Of a stretch of DNA of 10,119 nucleotides, positions 1 to 6,080 are shown piece after piece. The notes below the pieces were generated by a model. The model worked only from the letters and a program-made list of their open reading frames with translations, searched no databases and was not told the DNA's origin. Origin of the DNA: JBOGFC01 sp050742155 (lineage in GTDB: Bacteria; Actinomycetota; Acidimicrobiia; Spongiisociales; JALYHC01); contig JBOGFC010000219.1 of the NCBI GenBank assembly GCA_050742155.1, positions 1 to 10,119 on the forward strand, read 5' to 3'. How positions within the stretch are numbered: position 1 is the stretch's first letter; every line of letters starts with the position of its first letter. The position numbers and the translations under genes were made by a program.

Positions 1-1205
1 CGCAGCACGTTGCCGTGCAAGCCACCCTTGCCGAGCAGCAAGCCGCCCTCCCGGGTCCGCTCCATGACCTCGGTCGTCACTTCCGGGTTGGGGTCCTTTC
101 CTCCCGGCCGCACCAGCTCCACCCCGATCATCAAGCCCTTGCCCCGCACGTCGCCGATCACCCCGGACTCCTCGGCCAGGTCGCGGATCCCGCTCTGCAG
201 GCGCTGGCCAACCTTGAGGGCGTTGGTCTGCAGGTCCTCCTCCATGAGGTAGTCGAGGTTGGCCAGGGCCCCCGCGGTGGCCAGCGGGTTGCCGCCGAAG
301 GTGGAGATCGAGTTGGCAGTCAGGCAGTCCATGATCTCCGCCCTGGCCACCACCCCGCCGATGGCCAGCCCGTTGCCGAGCCCCTTGGCGAAAGTGAGCA
401 GGTCGGGGACGACCCCGTGCGCCCGGTAGCCCCAGAAGTGCTCGCCGGTGCGACCCCAGCCGGTCTGCACCTCGTCCGAGACGAAGAGGATCCCGTGCTC
501 GTCGAGGACCTCCTTGAAGGCCCCCAGCAAGCCGTCGGGCGGGGTGACGAACCCGCCCACGCCCTGAATGGGCTCGGCGATCAGACAGGCCACGTCGCCC
601 GAGGTGGCCACGTTGATCACGTCCCGCAGGTCCTCCACGCAGGCGGCGATGTACTGGCCGTTCGGCAGCCCGCCGAAGGGGCTCCGGTAGCGATAGCCGC
701 CGTGCACGTAAGCCACGCTGACCGGGGAGAGGCTGGAGGCCGACCAGCTACGGGTGCCGGTGACGGCGATGGCCGTGAACGATCGCCCGTGGTAGCTGTT
801 GCGCAGCGCCAGTATCTGGTTGGAGCGCCGGTAGGTGGTGGCCAGCAGCAGGGCGGTATCGATGGCTTCGGTGCCCGAGTTGGTGAAGAAGACCTTGGCG
901 TCGGGGATCCCGGACAGCTCGGCGATCTTCTCGGCCAGCTCCACCTGCGGCTCGATCAGGTAGAGGGTGGAGGTGTGGAGCATCCTCCCGGCCTGCTCCC
1001 GGATGGCCTCCACCACCCGGGGGATGTTGTAGCCGGTCATGGTGGTGAGGATCCCGCCGAAGAAGTCCAGGTACTCCTTGCCCTCGGCGTCCCATACCCG
1101 GCACCCCTCCCCCCGCACCAGGGAAATGGGCTCCCGGTAGTAGAGCGCCAGCCAGTCCGGGAGCACCCCCCGGTGTCGGGCCAGGAGATCGGCGTGGGCG
1201 CCCAT
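1..1205 (-). CDS. Class III PLP-dependent aminotransferase, probable beta-alanine/omega-amino acid transaminase (partial, C-terminus missing)
   Basis: The frame starts at ATG 1205-1203 and stays open to the window edge, giving 401 residues of a family usually about 430-450 long, so only the C-terminal tail is missing. A Shine-Dalgarno GGAGGAGG lies about 8 bases upstream. Visible class III (AGXT2/GABA-transaminase fold) motifs, in order: NSGTEA (109-114) and SYHGR (137-141), which contact PLP phosphate and ring; EPIQG (211-215); SDEVQTGWGRTG (243-254) with the PLP pyridine-nitrogen Asp244; and TFAKGLGNG (271-279) with Lys274 as the Schiff-base lysine. It would move the amino group of an omega-amino acid to pyruvate, glyoxylate or 2-oxoglutarate in the cytoplasm. 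Directly following beta-ureidopropionase in the same direction, its likely substrate is beta-alanine or beta-aminoisobutyrate, giving malonate semialdehyde or its methyl analogue. Family membership is certain; the substrate is inferred from context, and 4-aminobutyrate or alanine-glyoxylate activity cannot be excluded. Confidence 0.92.
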   Translation of the reverse strand, partial: MGAHADLLARHRGVLPDWLALYYREPISLVRGEGCRVWDAEGKEYLDFFGGILTTMTGYNIPRVVEAIREQAGRMLHTSTLYLIEPQVELAEKIAELSGIPDAKVFFTNSGTEAIDTALLLATTYRRSNQILALRNSYHGRSFTAIAVTGTRSWSASSLSPVSVAYVHGGYRYRSPFGGLPNGQYIAACVEDLRDVINVATSGDVACLIAEPIQGVGGFVTPPDGLLGAFKEVLDEHGILFVSDEVQTGWGRTGEHFWGYRAHGVVPDLLTFAKGLGNGLAIGGVVARAEIMDCLTANSISTFGGNPLATAGALANLDYLMEEDLQTNALKVGQRLQSGIRDLAEESGVIGDVRGKGLMIGVELVRPGGKDPNPEVTTEVMERTREGGLLLGKGGLHGNVL

Positions 1206-1226
1206 TACCTGTCCTCCTCCATCGGT

Positions 1227-1261
1227 CCCCCTCCCCCTGACCCCCTCCCGAGGGGAGGGGG
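1227..1261 (-). repeat. Intergenic hairpin plus G-quadruplex-type G-run element between the beta-ureidopropionase and aminotransferase genes
   Basis: On the plus strand CCCCCTCCC (1241-1249) and GGGAGGGGG (1253-1261) form a perfect 9-base-pair stem with a 3-base loop. A second copy of CCCCCTCCC sits at 1227-1235, 14 bases away. On the transcribed minus strand this gives four G-runs (1249-1247, 1245-1241, 1237-1233, 1231-1227) with loops of 1, 3 and 1 bases, a canonical G-quadruplex pattern. It starts two bases after the beta-ureidopropionase stop and ends just before the aminotransferase Shine-Dalgarno. No U-tract follows on the minus strand, so it is not a standard intrinsic terminator. It may be a member of a dispersed palindromic intergenic repeat family, an mRNA-stabilising hairpin, or a control element; the sequence alone does not decide. 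Confidence 0.7.
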
Positions 1262-1263
1262 AA

Positions 1264-2106
1264 TCACGGTTCGACCAGGATGTCGTAGGTCTCCGGCCGG
1301 CGGTCCCGGTAGAACGCCCACTGCTGGCGTACCTCGGTGATCTTGTCGAGGTCGAGATCCCGCACCACCAGCTCCTCGTCGTTTTCAGACGCCGGATCGC
1401 CCACGAACTGCCCCCGGGGATCCACAAAATATGAGCTCCCGTAGAACTCGTTGTCTCCCAGCGGCTCGATCCCCACCCGGTTGATGGCCCCGATGTAGTA
1501 CATGTTGGCCACCGCCGAGGCAGGCTGCTCCAGCTTCCACAGGTAGGCGGAGAGGCCCCGGCTGGTGGCGGAAGGGTTGAAGACGATCTCCGCCCCGGCC
1601 ATGCCCAGCGCCCGCCAACCCTCCGGGAAGTGGCGGTCGTAGCAGATGTAGACGCCGATCTTGCCGGCCTCGGTCTGCCAGACCGGCCAGCCCGTGTTGC
1701 CGGGCCGGAAGTAGAACTTCTCCCAGAACCCCTTCACGTGGGGGATGTGGGTCTTGCGGTACTTGCCCAGGTAACTCCCGTCGGCGTCGATCACCGCGGC
1801 GGTGTTGTAGTAGAAGCCGGGCCGCTCCACCTCGAACATGGGCACTACCAGCACCATGCCGGTCTCCTTGGCCACCTCGCTCATCAGCCGGGTGGTGGGG
1901 CCATCCGGGATGGGCTCGGCGAAGCTGAAGTGCTCGTTGTCCTGCACCTGGCAGAAGTAGGGGCCGTAGAAGATCTCCTGGAAGCACATCACCTGGGCGC
2001 CCTGCCCGGCCGCCTCCCGGGCGTACTTGGCGGCGTTCTCGGTCATCGATTCCTTGTCACCGGTCCACTTGGTCTGGACCAGCGCCGCTCGCACGACATT
2101 GGCCAT
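1264..2106 (-). CDS. pydC: Beta-ureidopropionase (N-carbamoyl-beta-alanine amidohydrolase), nitrilase superfamily
   Basis: This 280-residue cytoplasmic enzyme is predicted to hydrolyse N-carbamoyl-beta-alanine (or the beta-aminoisobutyrate analogue) to the beta-amino acid, CO2 and NH3, the third step of reductive pyrimidine breakdown. The nitrilase catalytic triad is complete: Glu44 in FQEIFYGPYF, Lys118 in KYRKTHIP and Cys155 in YICYDRHFPE. The stretches AEIVFNPSAT (172-181), AINRVG (207-212) and FYGSSY (221-226) match the eukaryotic-type beta-ureidopropionase family closely and point to that subgroup over generic nitrilases. I chose ATG 2106-2104 because GAGGTGG sits five bases upstream; an in-frame ATG at 2160 would add 18 residues outside the conserved domain with no good ribosome site. 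It lies between the small membrane protein gene (70-base gap) and the aminotransferase gene (58-base gap). N-carbamoylputrescine amidase or N-carbamoyl-D-amino acid hydrolase are relatives, but the motifs and the neighbouring transaminase favour PydC. Confidence 0.88.
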   Translation of the reverse strand: MANVVRAALVQTKWTGDKESMTENAAKYAREAAGQGAQVMCFQEIFYGPYFCQVQDNEHFSFAEPIPDGPTTRLMSEVAKETGMVLVVPMFEVERPGFYYNTAAVIDADGSYLGKYRKTHIPHVKGFWEKFYFRPGNTGWPVWQTEAGKIGVYICYDRHFPEGWRALGMAGAEIVFNPSATSRGLSAYLWKLEQPASAVANMYYIGAINRVGIEPLGDNEFYGSSYFVDPRGQFVGDPASENDEELVVRDLDLDKITEVRQQWAFYRDRRPETYDILVEP

Positions 2107-2176
2107 GGGAACCACCTCTCTATAGCCGCGGCCCCAACCTACCAGGGCGCCGGCGGTCACCGAGCGGGCGGTTCGG

Positions 2177-2326
2177 TCAGACGCGGCGGCGGCTGCCGAA
2201 TCCCATGACGGCGCCGACCACCAGGAGGATCAGGGCGATGATCAGCACCCAGCGAAGCGCCTCGACGAACAATCCCACCCCACCCAGAAGGAGGGCCAGG
2301 ATCAGCAGGATGATGACGAGTGTCAT
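2177..2326 (-). CDS. Small two-helix hydrophobic membrane protein (49 aa)
   Basis: A complete short frame runs from ATG 2326-2324 to TGA 2179-2177. The protein has two hydrophobic stretches, about residues 2-20 and 25-42, joined by a short amphipathic turn (VEALRW, 21-26), and ends in SRRRV, a positive tail expected on the cytoplasmic side. A modest AAGG lies about six bases upstream of the ATG. It sits 43 bases after the substrate-binding protein stop and 70 bases before the beta-ureidopropionase start, in the same direction. The layout (hydrophobic pair around a short charged loop, arginine-rich end) resembles the small actinobacterial proteins usually annotated only as 'hydrophobic protein', whose function is unknown to me. 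It could be a transporter accessory subunit or an unrelated membrane-stress protein that has landed in the operon. The reading frame and membrane character are clear; the role is not. Confidence 0.75.
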   Translation of the reverse strand: MTLVIILLILALLLGGVGLFVEALRWVLIIALILLVVGAVMGFGSRRRV

Positions 2327-2341
2327 GTCGCCTTACCTACC

Positions 2342-2365
2342 CCGACCCGGTCGGTTCTCAAACCG
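2342..2365 (-). other. Small inverted repeats in the gap after the substrate-binding protein gene
   Basis: Two overlapping short hairpins lie in the 43-base gap between the binding-protein stop and the 49-residue gene: CCGAC/GTCGG (2342-2346 and 2350-2354, loop 3) and CGGTT/AACCG (2352-2356 and 2361-2365, loop 4). They cannot both form fully, since they share 2352-2354. Hairpins after a binding-protein gene often protect its mRNA and raise its level over the permeases. Here the stems are only five pairs with no U-tract, so a role is possible but weakly supported. Confidence 0.3.
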
Positions 2366-2369
2366 GTCC

Positions 2370-3485
2370 CTACTCGCCACCCTCGGTCAGCTCGACCTGG
2401 GTGGGCTGGTAGGACTCCCCCCTCACGTCGAGGCCCTCCCCCTCCAGGTCGCTCACCGCCTGCTCGGCCAGGTCGGTGCGGTAGGTGTCCTCCGGCGGGG
2501 CCTCGTCGATGACGTTCTCGGAGGTGGCCACCTCGACGGTCTGGGCCCAGAGGGCCGGGTCCATGACGCCGATCCCGAGGGGCGACGGCCAGATCAGCTT
2601 GTTGATCTCGTTGAGCTGCCAGGTCTGGTGGCTGGCCCCCAACGTAGGGCCGTTGGCCAGCACGATCTCCACGCAGGCCTCGAAGTTGTCCCGGCAGAAG
2701 ATCCAGCCCCGGAAGGAGGCCCGCAGGAAGCCGAGGGCGACATCCTGGTTGGCCGGGTCCTCGATCCAGTCCCGCCTCGCCCACACCGCGTCCTGCAGCA
2801 TGGCGGTGCCGATGGCCGGGTCGTTGAAGTCGACCACGTTGAGGTCCTCCGGCTGGTAGAGCTCGCCCGTGTCGGGGTTGACCGCCTCCAGCACCTGGGC
2901 GTACTCGTTGTAGGTCATCGCCTGGGCCGCGTCCACCTCCCGGTTGAGGAGCAGCGACATGTCGAAGGGCTGCTGGACGATCTCCCCCACGTCGACCTCG
3001 AACTTCTCGATCGCCGCGGTGAGCTCGAACTCGTTGCCGAACCCCCAGGTGCCGACGATCTTGCCCTCCCAGTCCTCGGGGCTGTCGATGCCGGTGTCGG
3101 CCCAGGACACCTCCAGGGTCCCGGAGCGCTGGAAGACCTGGCCGACGTTGACCAGGCCGGCCCCCTCTTGGTTGGAGACCAGTGCCTTGGGCACCCAGGC
3201 CAGGCCGAACTCGGCCTCACCGGCCGCCACCACCTGCTGAGGGACGATGTCCACCCCGCCCTCCTTGATGGTGACCGCCAGGCCCTCCTGCTCGTAGAAG
3301 CCCTGATCGACCGCTGCGAAGTAGCCGGCGAACTGGGACTGGGTCACCCACTGCAACTGGAGGCTGACCGGAGTGAGCTCGCCGGCCGCCGCGGTTGTGC
3401 CGGTCACCTCGCCCGCTCCAGTGGGCGCCGCTCCCCCGCCGCAGGCCAGCGCCAGCACGGCGAGCACCACAAGACCCTTCTTCAT
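2370..3485 (-). CDS. ABC transporter substrate-binding lipoprotein, NMT1/THI5-SsuA-like family
   Basis: This 371-residue extracytoplasmic receptor belongs to the NMT1/SsuA/ThiY-like binding-protein group, whose members bind pyrimidines, thiamin precursors, sulfonates and similar small ligands. A short signal peptide (KK at 2-3, hydrophobic core 5-14) ends in a lipobox-like ALAC, so Cys15 is the probable lipidated residue, followed by a low-complexity Gly/Ala/Thr linker to about residue 37. The mature domain begins with LQLQWVTQSQFAGYF (42-56) and QGFYEQEGL (61-69), the typical family opening, then a second lobe (TWGFGNEFE, 146-154; AMTYNEY, 189-195). Cys264 and Cys271 (FCRDNFEAC) are the only other cysteines and could form an exported disulfide. 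An excellent GGAGGAGGT precedes ATG 3485. It follows permease 2 by 39 bases. SEED-style annotation calls similar systems beside hydantoinase-type genes 'pyrimidine ABC transporter'. Pyrimidine, dihydropyrimidine or ureide as ligand is inferred from the downstream enzymes. Confidence 0.9.
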   Translation of the reverse strand: MKKGLVVLAVLALACGGGAAPTGAGEVTGTTAAAGELTPVSLQLQWVTQSQFAGYFAAVDQGFYEQEGLAVTIKEGGVDIVPQQVVAAGEAEFGLAWVPKALVSNQEGAGLVNVGQVFQRSGTLEVSWADTGIDSPEDWEGKIVGTWGFGNEFELTAAIEKFEVDVGEIVQQPFDMSLLLNREVDAAQAMTYNEYAQVLEAVNPDTGELYQPEDLNVVDFNDPAIGTAMLQDAVWARRDWIEDPANQDVALGFLRASFRGWIFCRDNFEACVEIVLANGPTLGASHQTWQLNEINKLIWPSPLGIGVMDPALWAQTVEVATSENVIDEAPPEDTYRTDLAEQAVSDLEGEGLDVRGESYQPTQVELTEGGE

Positions 3486-3524
3486 GTGAAAAACCTCCTC
3501 CCGATCGCCGTCACGATAGTGGTC

Positions 3525-4295
3525 TCACTCGGCGGCTCGCAGCGAGACGTGCCAGGGCATCACCAGGCGCTCCACCGCCAGGATCACCAGGTAGAAGGCG
3601 ATCCCCATGATGGAGGCCACCACGATGGCCGCCCATGCCTCGGCGAAGTGGAACAGGGCCGCCTGCTGGGAGATGTAGACCCCCAGGGCCTGCCTGGAAC
3701 CCCCGAAGTACTCGGCGACGATGGCCCCGATCACGGAGAGCGCGGCGGCCACCTTGAAGGCGCTGAACAGGTAGGGAAGCGCATTCGGGAAGCGCACCCG
3801 GCGTAGCACCGCCCGCTCCCCGGATCCGTAGGACCGCATCAGCTCCAGGGCGCCCGCCTCGACCTGGGTGAGACCACGCACCATGTTGACCATCACCGGG
3901 AAGAAGACGATCACCGCCACCACGGTCATCTTTGAGAGCGGGTTGGTGATCCCGAACCACTGGTTGGTGATGGGGGCCAGGGCGATGATCGGGGTGGAGT
4001 TGGCCACGACGGCGAAGGGCAGCACCCCGTCCCGCACCACCGCCCAGCGGGCGGTGGCCAGGGCGGCCACGATGGCCAGCCCCGAGCCGATGGCGAAGCC
4101 GCCCAGCGCCTCCTTCATGGTGAACCACCCGGCCGGCCATACCACGGTCAGCTCGGCCAGGAAGGTCCGGCCGATGACGCTCGGCTGGGGCAGGAGGAAG
4201 CGCTCGATTCGGAAGACCGTCACCACCGCCTCCCAGACCACCAGCACCGCAAAAAAGGCCAGGGCGGACGGGAGGAAGCGGCGAAGTCTGCTCAC
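3525..4295 (-). CDS. ABC transporter permease 2 (SsuC/ThiX-like, BPD_transp_1 fold)
   Basis: This 256-residue inner-membrane permease has about six hydrophobic segments: near 9-28, 64-82, 90-108, 122-140, 175-195 and 222-243. The cytoplasmic EAA loop that docks on the ATPase is visible around 147-172 (EAGALELMRSYG, then LRRVRFPNALPYLF). I use the GTG at 4295-4293 as the start: it overlaps the ATPase stop as GTGA, a standard sign of translational coupling, and the family N-terminus begins there, with GGAG about ten bases upstream inside the ATPase gene. The much longer upstream open frame (to 4937) only reads through the ATPase gene in another phase. Similar architecture to permease 1 but clearly diverged, so the two probably form a heterodimeric channel. 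Substrate is set by the binding protein and is not readable from this sequence. Confidence 0.93.
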   Translation of the reverse strand: MSRLRRFLPSALAFFAVLVVWEAVVTVFRIERFLLPQPSVIGRTFLAELTVVWPAGWFTMKEALGGFAIGSGLAIVAALATARWAVVRDGVLPFAVVANSTPIIALAPITNQWFGITNPLSKMTVVAVIVFFPVMVNMVRGLTQVEAGALELMRSYGSGERAVLRRVRFPNALPYLFSAFKVAAALSVIGAIVAEYFGGSRQALGVYISQQAALFHFAEAWAAIVVASIMGIAFYLVILAVERLVMPWHVSLRAAE

Positions 4296-5074
4296 TCGGC
4301 CAGCTCCCGGCGGCGCAGGCTTTCCCGCACCTCGGTGATGAGCTCGAAGAACTTGGGATCCTCCCGGGTCTCCAGGCCGCGCGGGTGGGAGAGGTCGATG
4401 GAGATCACCTCCTTGATGCGCCCGGGGCGGCGAGACATCACCGCCACCCGGCCGGAGAGGAACACCGCCTCGGGGATGCTGTGGGTGACGAACACCACCG
4501 TGGTCCCGGTCTTCTCCCAGATGCCGAGCACCTCGAGCTGCATGCGCTCTCGGCTCATCTCGTCCAGCGCTCCGAAGGGCTCGTCCATGAGAAGGATGGC
4601 CGGTCGGAAGGAGAGCGCCCGGGCGATGGCCACCCGCTGCTGCATCCCCCCCGAGAGCTGCCAGGGGTAGTGGCCCCGGAACTCCTCCAGCTGCACCAGC
4701 CGCAGCATCTCCCGGGCCCGCTCCTCCCGCTCCTGCCGCCGATACCCCATCACCTCCAGGGGTAGCTGGACGTTCCGCTCCACGGTGCGCCAATCGAAGA
4801 GGGTGGCCTGCTGGAACACGATCCCGTAGTCGCGGTCCAGCCGGGCCTGGTGGGCGCTCTTGCCGTTGACCCGCACGGCACCGGTGGTGGGCCGGACCAG
4901 GTCGCCGATGAGCCGTAGCAGGGTGCTCTTGCCACACCCGGAGGGACCGATCACGGAGACGAACTCACCGGCGTCCACGTCGAGGTCGATGCCCTCCAGG
5001 GCCAGGACCTGTTCCGGGCTCCCCTCGTTGAACACCTTGCCCACCCCGCGGATGGCCACCACCGGCTCGGGCAT
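4292..5074 (-). CDS. ABC transporter ATP-binding protein (SsuB/TauB-like)
   Basis: This 260-residue cytoplasmic ATPase would power the two permeases. All nucleotide-binding motifs are present and intact: Walker A GPSGCGKST (43-51), Q-loop VFQQ (86-89), signature LSGGMQQR (140-147), Walker B ILLMDE (160-165) followed by the D-loop GALD (168-171), and the switch His198 in VTH. The ALDEMSRERMQLEVLGIW segment after Walker B and VTHSIPEAVFL (196-206) are typical of the nitrate/sulfonate/taurine/pyrimidine subfamily. ATG 5074 has GGAGG eight bases upstream. The gap from the permease 1 stop is three bases, and its own stop overlaps the permease 2 start, so the three genes are co-translated. Subfamily assignment is firm; the transported compound is not determinable here. 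Confidence 0.95.
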   Translation of the reverse strand: MPEPVVAIRGVGKVFNEGSPEQVLALEGIDLDVDAGEFVSVIGPSGCGKSTLLRLIGDLVRPTTGAVRVNGKSAHQARLDRDYGIVFQQATLFDWRTVERNVQLPLEVMGYRRQEREERAREMLRLVQLEEFRGHYPWQLSGGMQQRVAIARALSFRPAILLMDEPFGALDEMSRERMQLEVLGIWEKTGTTVVFVTHSIPEAVFLSGRVAVMSRRPGRIKEVISIDLSHPRGLETREDPKFFELITEVRESLRRRELAE

Positions 5075-5077
5075 TGA

Positions 5078-5941
5078 CTAGGCCTCCAGCCGCCGGCCGG
5101 TCGGCACCACCAGCCGCTCGGCCAGCGCCACCGCCCCCACGAAGGTGATCCCCAGCGCCCCGGCCACCAGCACCGAGGCGTAGAGCTTCTCCGGACCGCT
5201 CACGTAGAAGTACATGAAGGTGAGCAGCGACCGTCCCAGGCCCTGGTCGAGACCGGCCGGCAGCTCGCCGATGATCGCCCCGATAACGCTCAGGGTGGCC
5301 GACACCTTGAGGGCGGTGAACAGGTAGGGGAGGGCGGCCGGGAAGCGCAGTTTCCACAGCACCTCCCAGCCGGAGGAGGCGTAGGAGCTCATCAACTCCA
5401 CCGCGGGGGGGTCGGGCGAGCGCAGCCCTCGCAGGGTGTTGATGGCCACCGGGAAGAAGGTCAGATAGGCGGCGATGATGGCCACCCCCCGCCACGTGGG
5501 CCAGCCCAGCCGGGAGACCCAGATCACCACCATCGGGGCGATGGCGATGATCGGCACGGTCTGGGAGGCCACCACGTAGGGCATCAGTCCCCGCTCCAGG
5601 AAGCGGGAGTGGACGAACACCACCCCGATGGCGAACCCGATGACGCTGCCCACCAGGAAGCCGACCAGGGCGGAGCGGAGCGTGAAGAAGGCCCCCTTAG
5701 CCAGGAAGACCACCAGTATCTCCTCGCTACCCCGCTGCCGCGGCTGGAAGAGGGCCCCCACGATGTCCCACACGTGGGGCATCGAGCGGTTGTCGGCCCT
5801 TACCGGCAGCCCCAGATTGGTCAAGGGGATGGTCCCGCCGCTCAGCTTGCCGAACAGCTTGTAGCCCTCCCACAAGGCGATGACAATCGCCAGTAGCGCC
5901 AGGAAGGAGAGGGCCCGGCCCAGCCAGCGGGGGAGCGACAT
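5078..5941 (-). CDS. ABC transporter permease 1 (SsuC/ThiX-like, BPD_transp_1 fold), first gene of the operon
   Basis: This 287-residue inner-membrane permease opens the leftward operon. Hydrophobic segments lie near 8-25, 88-110, 121-143, 150-170, 205-224 and 255-275. The EAA loop is at about 180-204 (AVELMSSYASSGWEVLWKLRF then PAALP). Compared with permease 2 it carries an extra loop of about 30 residues between the first membrane segment and the core (roughly 35-75), which would face the outside and could contact the binding protein. The start is ATG 5941-5939; the bases before it (GTGAGCCC) contain no convincing Shine-Dalgarno, but a TACAGT box lies exactly six bases upstream, as in leaderless actinobacterial transcripts. 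The stop is three bases before the ATPase ATG. Two non-identical permeases with one ATPase gene implies a heterodimeric channel with two copies of the ATPase. Confidence 0.93.
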   Translation of the reverse strand: MSLPRWLGRALSFLALLAIVIALWEGYKLFGKLSGGTIPLTNLGLPVRADNRSMPHVWDIVGALFQPRQRGSEEILVVFLAKGAFFTLRSALVGFLVGSVIGFAIGVVFVHSRFLERGLMPYVVASQTVPIIAIAPMVVIWVSRLGWPTWRGVAIIAAYLTFFPVAINTLRGLRSPDPPAVELMSSYASSGWEVLWKLRFPAALPYLFTALKVSATLSVIGAIIGELPAGLDQGLGRSLLTFMYFYVSGPEKLYASVLVAGALGITFVGAVALAERLVVPTGRRLEA

Positions 5942-5947
5942 GGGCTC

Positions 5948-5976
5948 ACTGTACCGAACGCCTCCACCTCGTTCTG
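5948..5976 (-). promoter_or_regulatory. Predicted leaderless promoter of the transporter-catabolism operon
   Basis: On the minus strand TACAGT (complement of 5953-5948) matches the actinobacterial -10 pattern TANNNT, and exactly six bases separate it from the permease 1 ATG. That spacing puts transcription initiation at or next to the A of the start codon, and the absence of a Shine-Dalgarno there agrees with a leaderless mRNA. With a 17-base spacer the -35 would be CAGAAC (5976-5971), not a good consensus, and would lie inside the near arm of the inverted repeat at 5970-5985. A weak -35 covered by an operator suggests regulated expression. This is a motif reading only. Confidence 0.5.
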
Positions 5977-6021
5977 GCGCGCAAACTTCACACTATGGGC
6001 GGATCTTTGCGCGCCAGAACG
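5970..6021. repeat. Perfect 16-base inverted repeat in the divergent promoter region, candidate operator
   Basis: The arm CGTTCTGGCGCGCAAA at 5970-5985 recurs as its exact reverse complement at 6006-6021, with a 20-base spacer. Centre-to-centre arm spacing is 36 bases. It lies in the 170-base gap between divergent genes and the left arm overlaps the expected -35 of the operon promoter. The spacer is distinctly less GC-rich than the flanks. As RNA it could form a 16-pair stem with a 20-base loop, but its position upstream of both starts favours a protein-binding site, perhaps two separated half-sites or two sites in opposite orientation. No matching regulator gene lies in the window. Confidence 0.7.
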
Positions 6022-6050
6022 TCCCGGGGGGCACTCGAAGGTGACGAGAC

Positions 6051-6072
6051 GATCCCGGCCGCCGCCGGGATC
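6051..6072. repeat. Perfect 9-base inverted repeat upstream of the cyclase gene, candidate operator or hairpin
   Basis: GATCCCGGC (6051-6059) and GCCGGGATC (6064-6072) are exact reverse complements with a 4-base spacer. The element ends eight bases before the candidate -10 of the rightward gene and so covers its expected -35. It is unrelated in sequence to the larger inverted repeat 30 bases to the left. It might be an operator for the cyclase gene, or chance pairing in GC-rich DNA, although nine perfect pairs with a 4-base loop is more than expected in a short gap. Confidence 0.5.
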
Positions 6073-6080
6073 CGAGGCGG

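Noticed and set aside
1227..1261. Intrinsic transcription terminator after pydC
   Set aside because: The stem is strong, but it is followed on the minus strand by G-rich sequence and not a U-tract, and the next gene starts within 25 bases with its own Shine-Dalgarno.
15..1340. Long plus-strand open frame (441 codons) opposite the aminotransferase and pydC genes
   Set aside because: It is a shadow in GC-rich DNA: the minus strand encodes a clear class III aminotransferase with all its motifs, and the translated plus frame is rich in Gly/Val/His/Arg without recognisable domains.
2107..2176. Internal promoter before pydC (TATAGA at 2126-2121 on the minus strand)
   Set aside because: No -35 at a suitable distance, and initiation would fall within the ribosome site, leaving no usable leader.
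2205..3806. 533-codon plus-strand open frame opposite the binding-protein gene
   Set aside because: It spans two well-supported minus-strand genes and has no domain or good ribosome site; stop-poor antisense frames are expected at this GC content.
4296..4937. N-terminal extension of permease 2 to 470 residues
   Set aside because: The extension reads the ATPase gene out of phase; the GTGA overlap with the ATPase stop and the family N-terminus fix the start at 4295.
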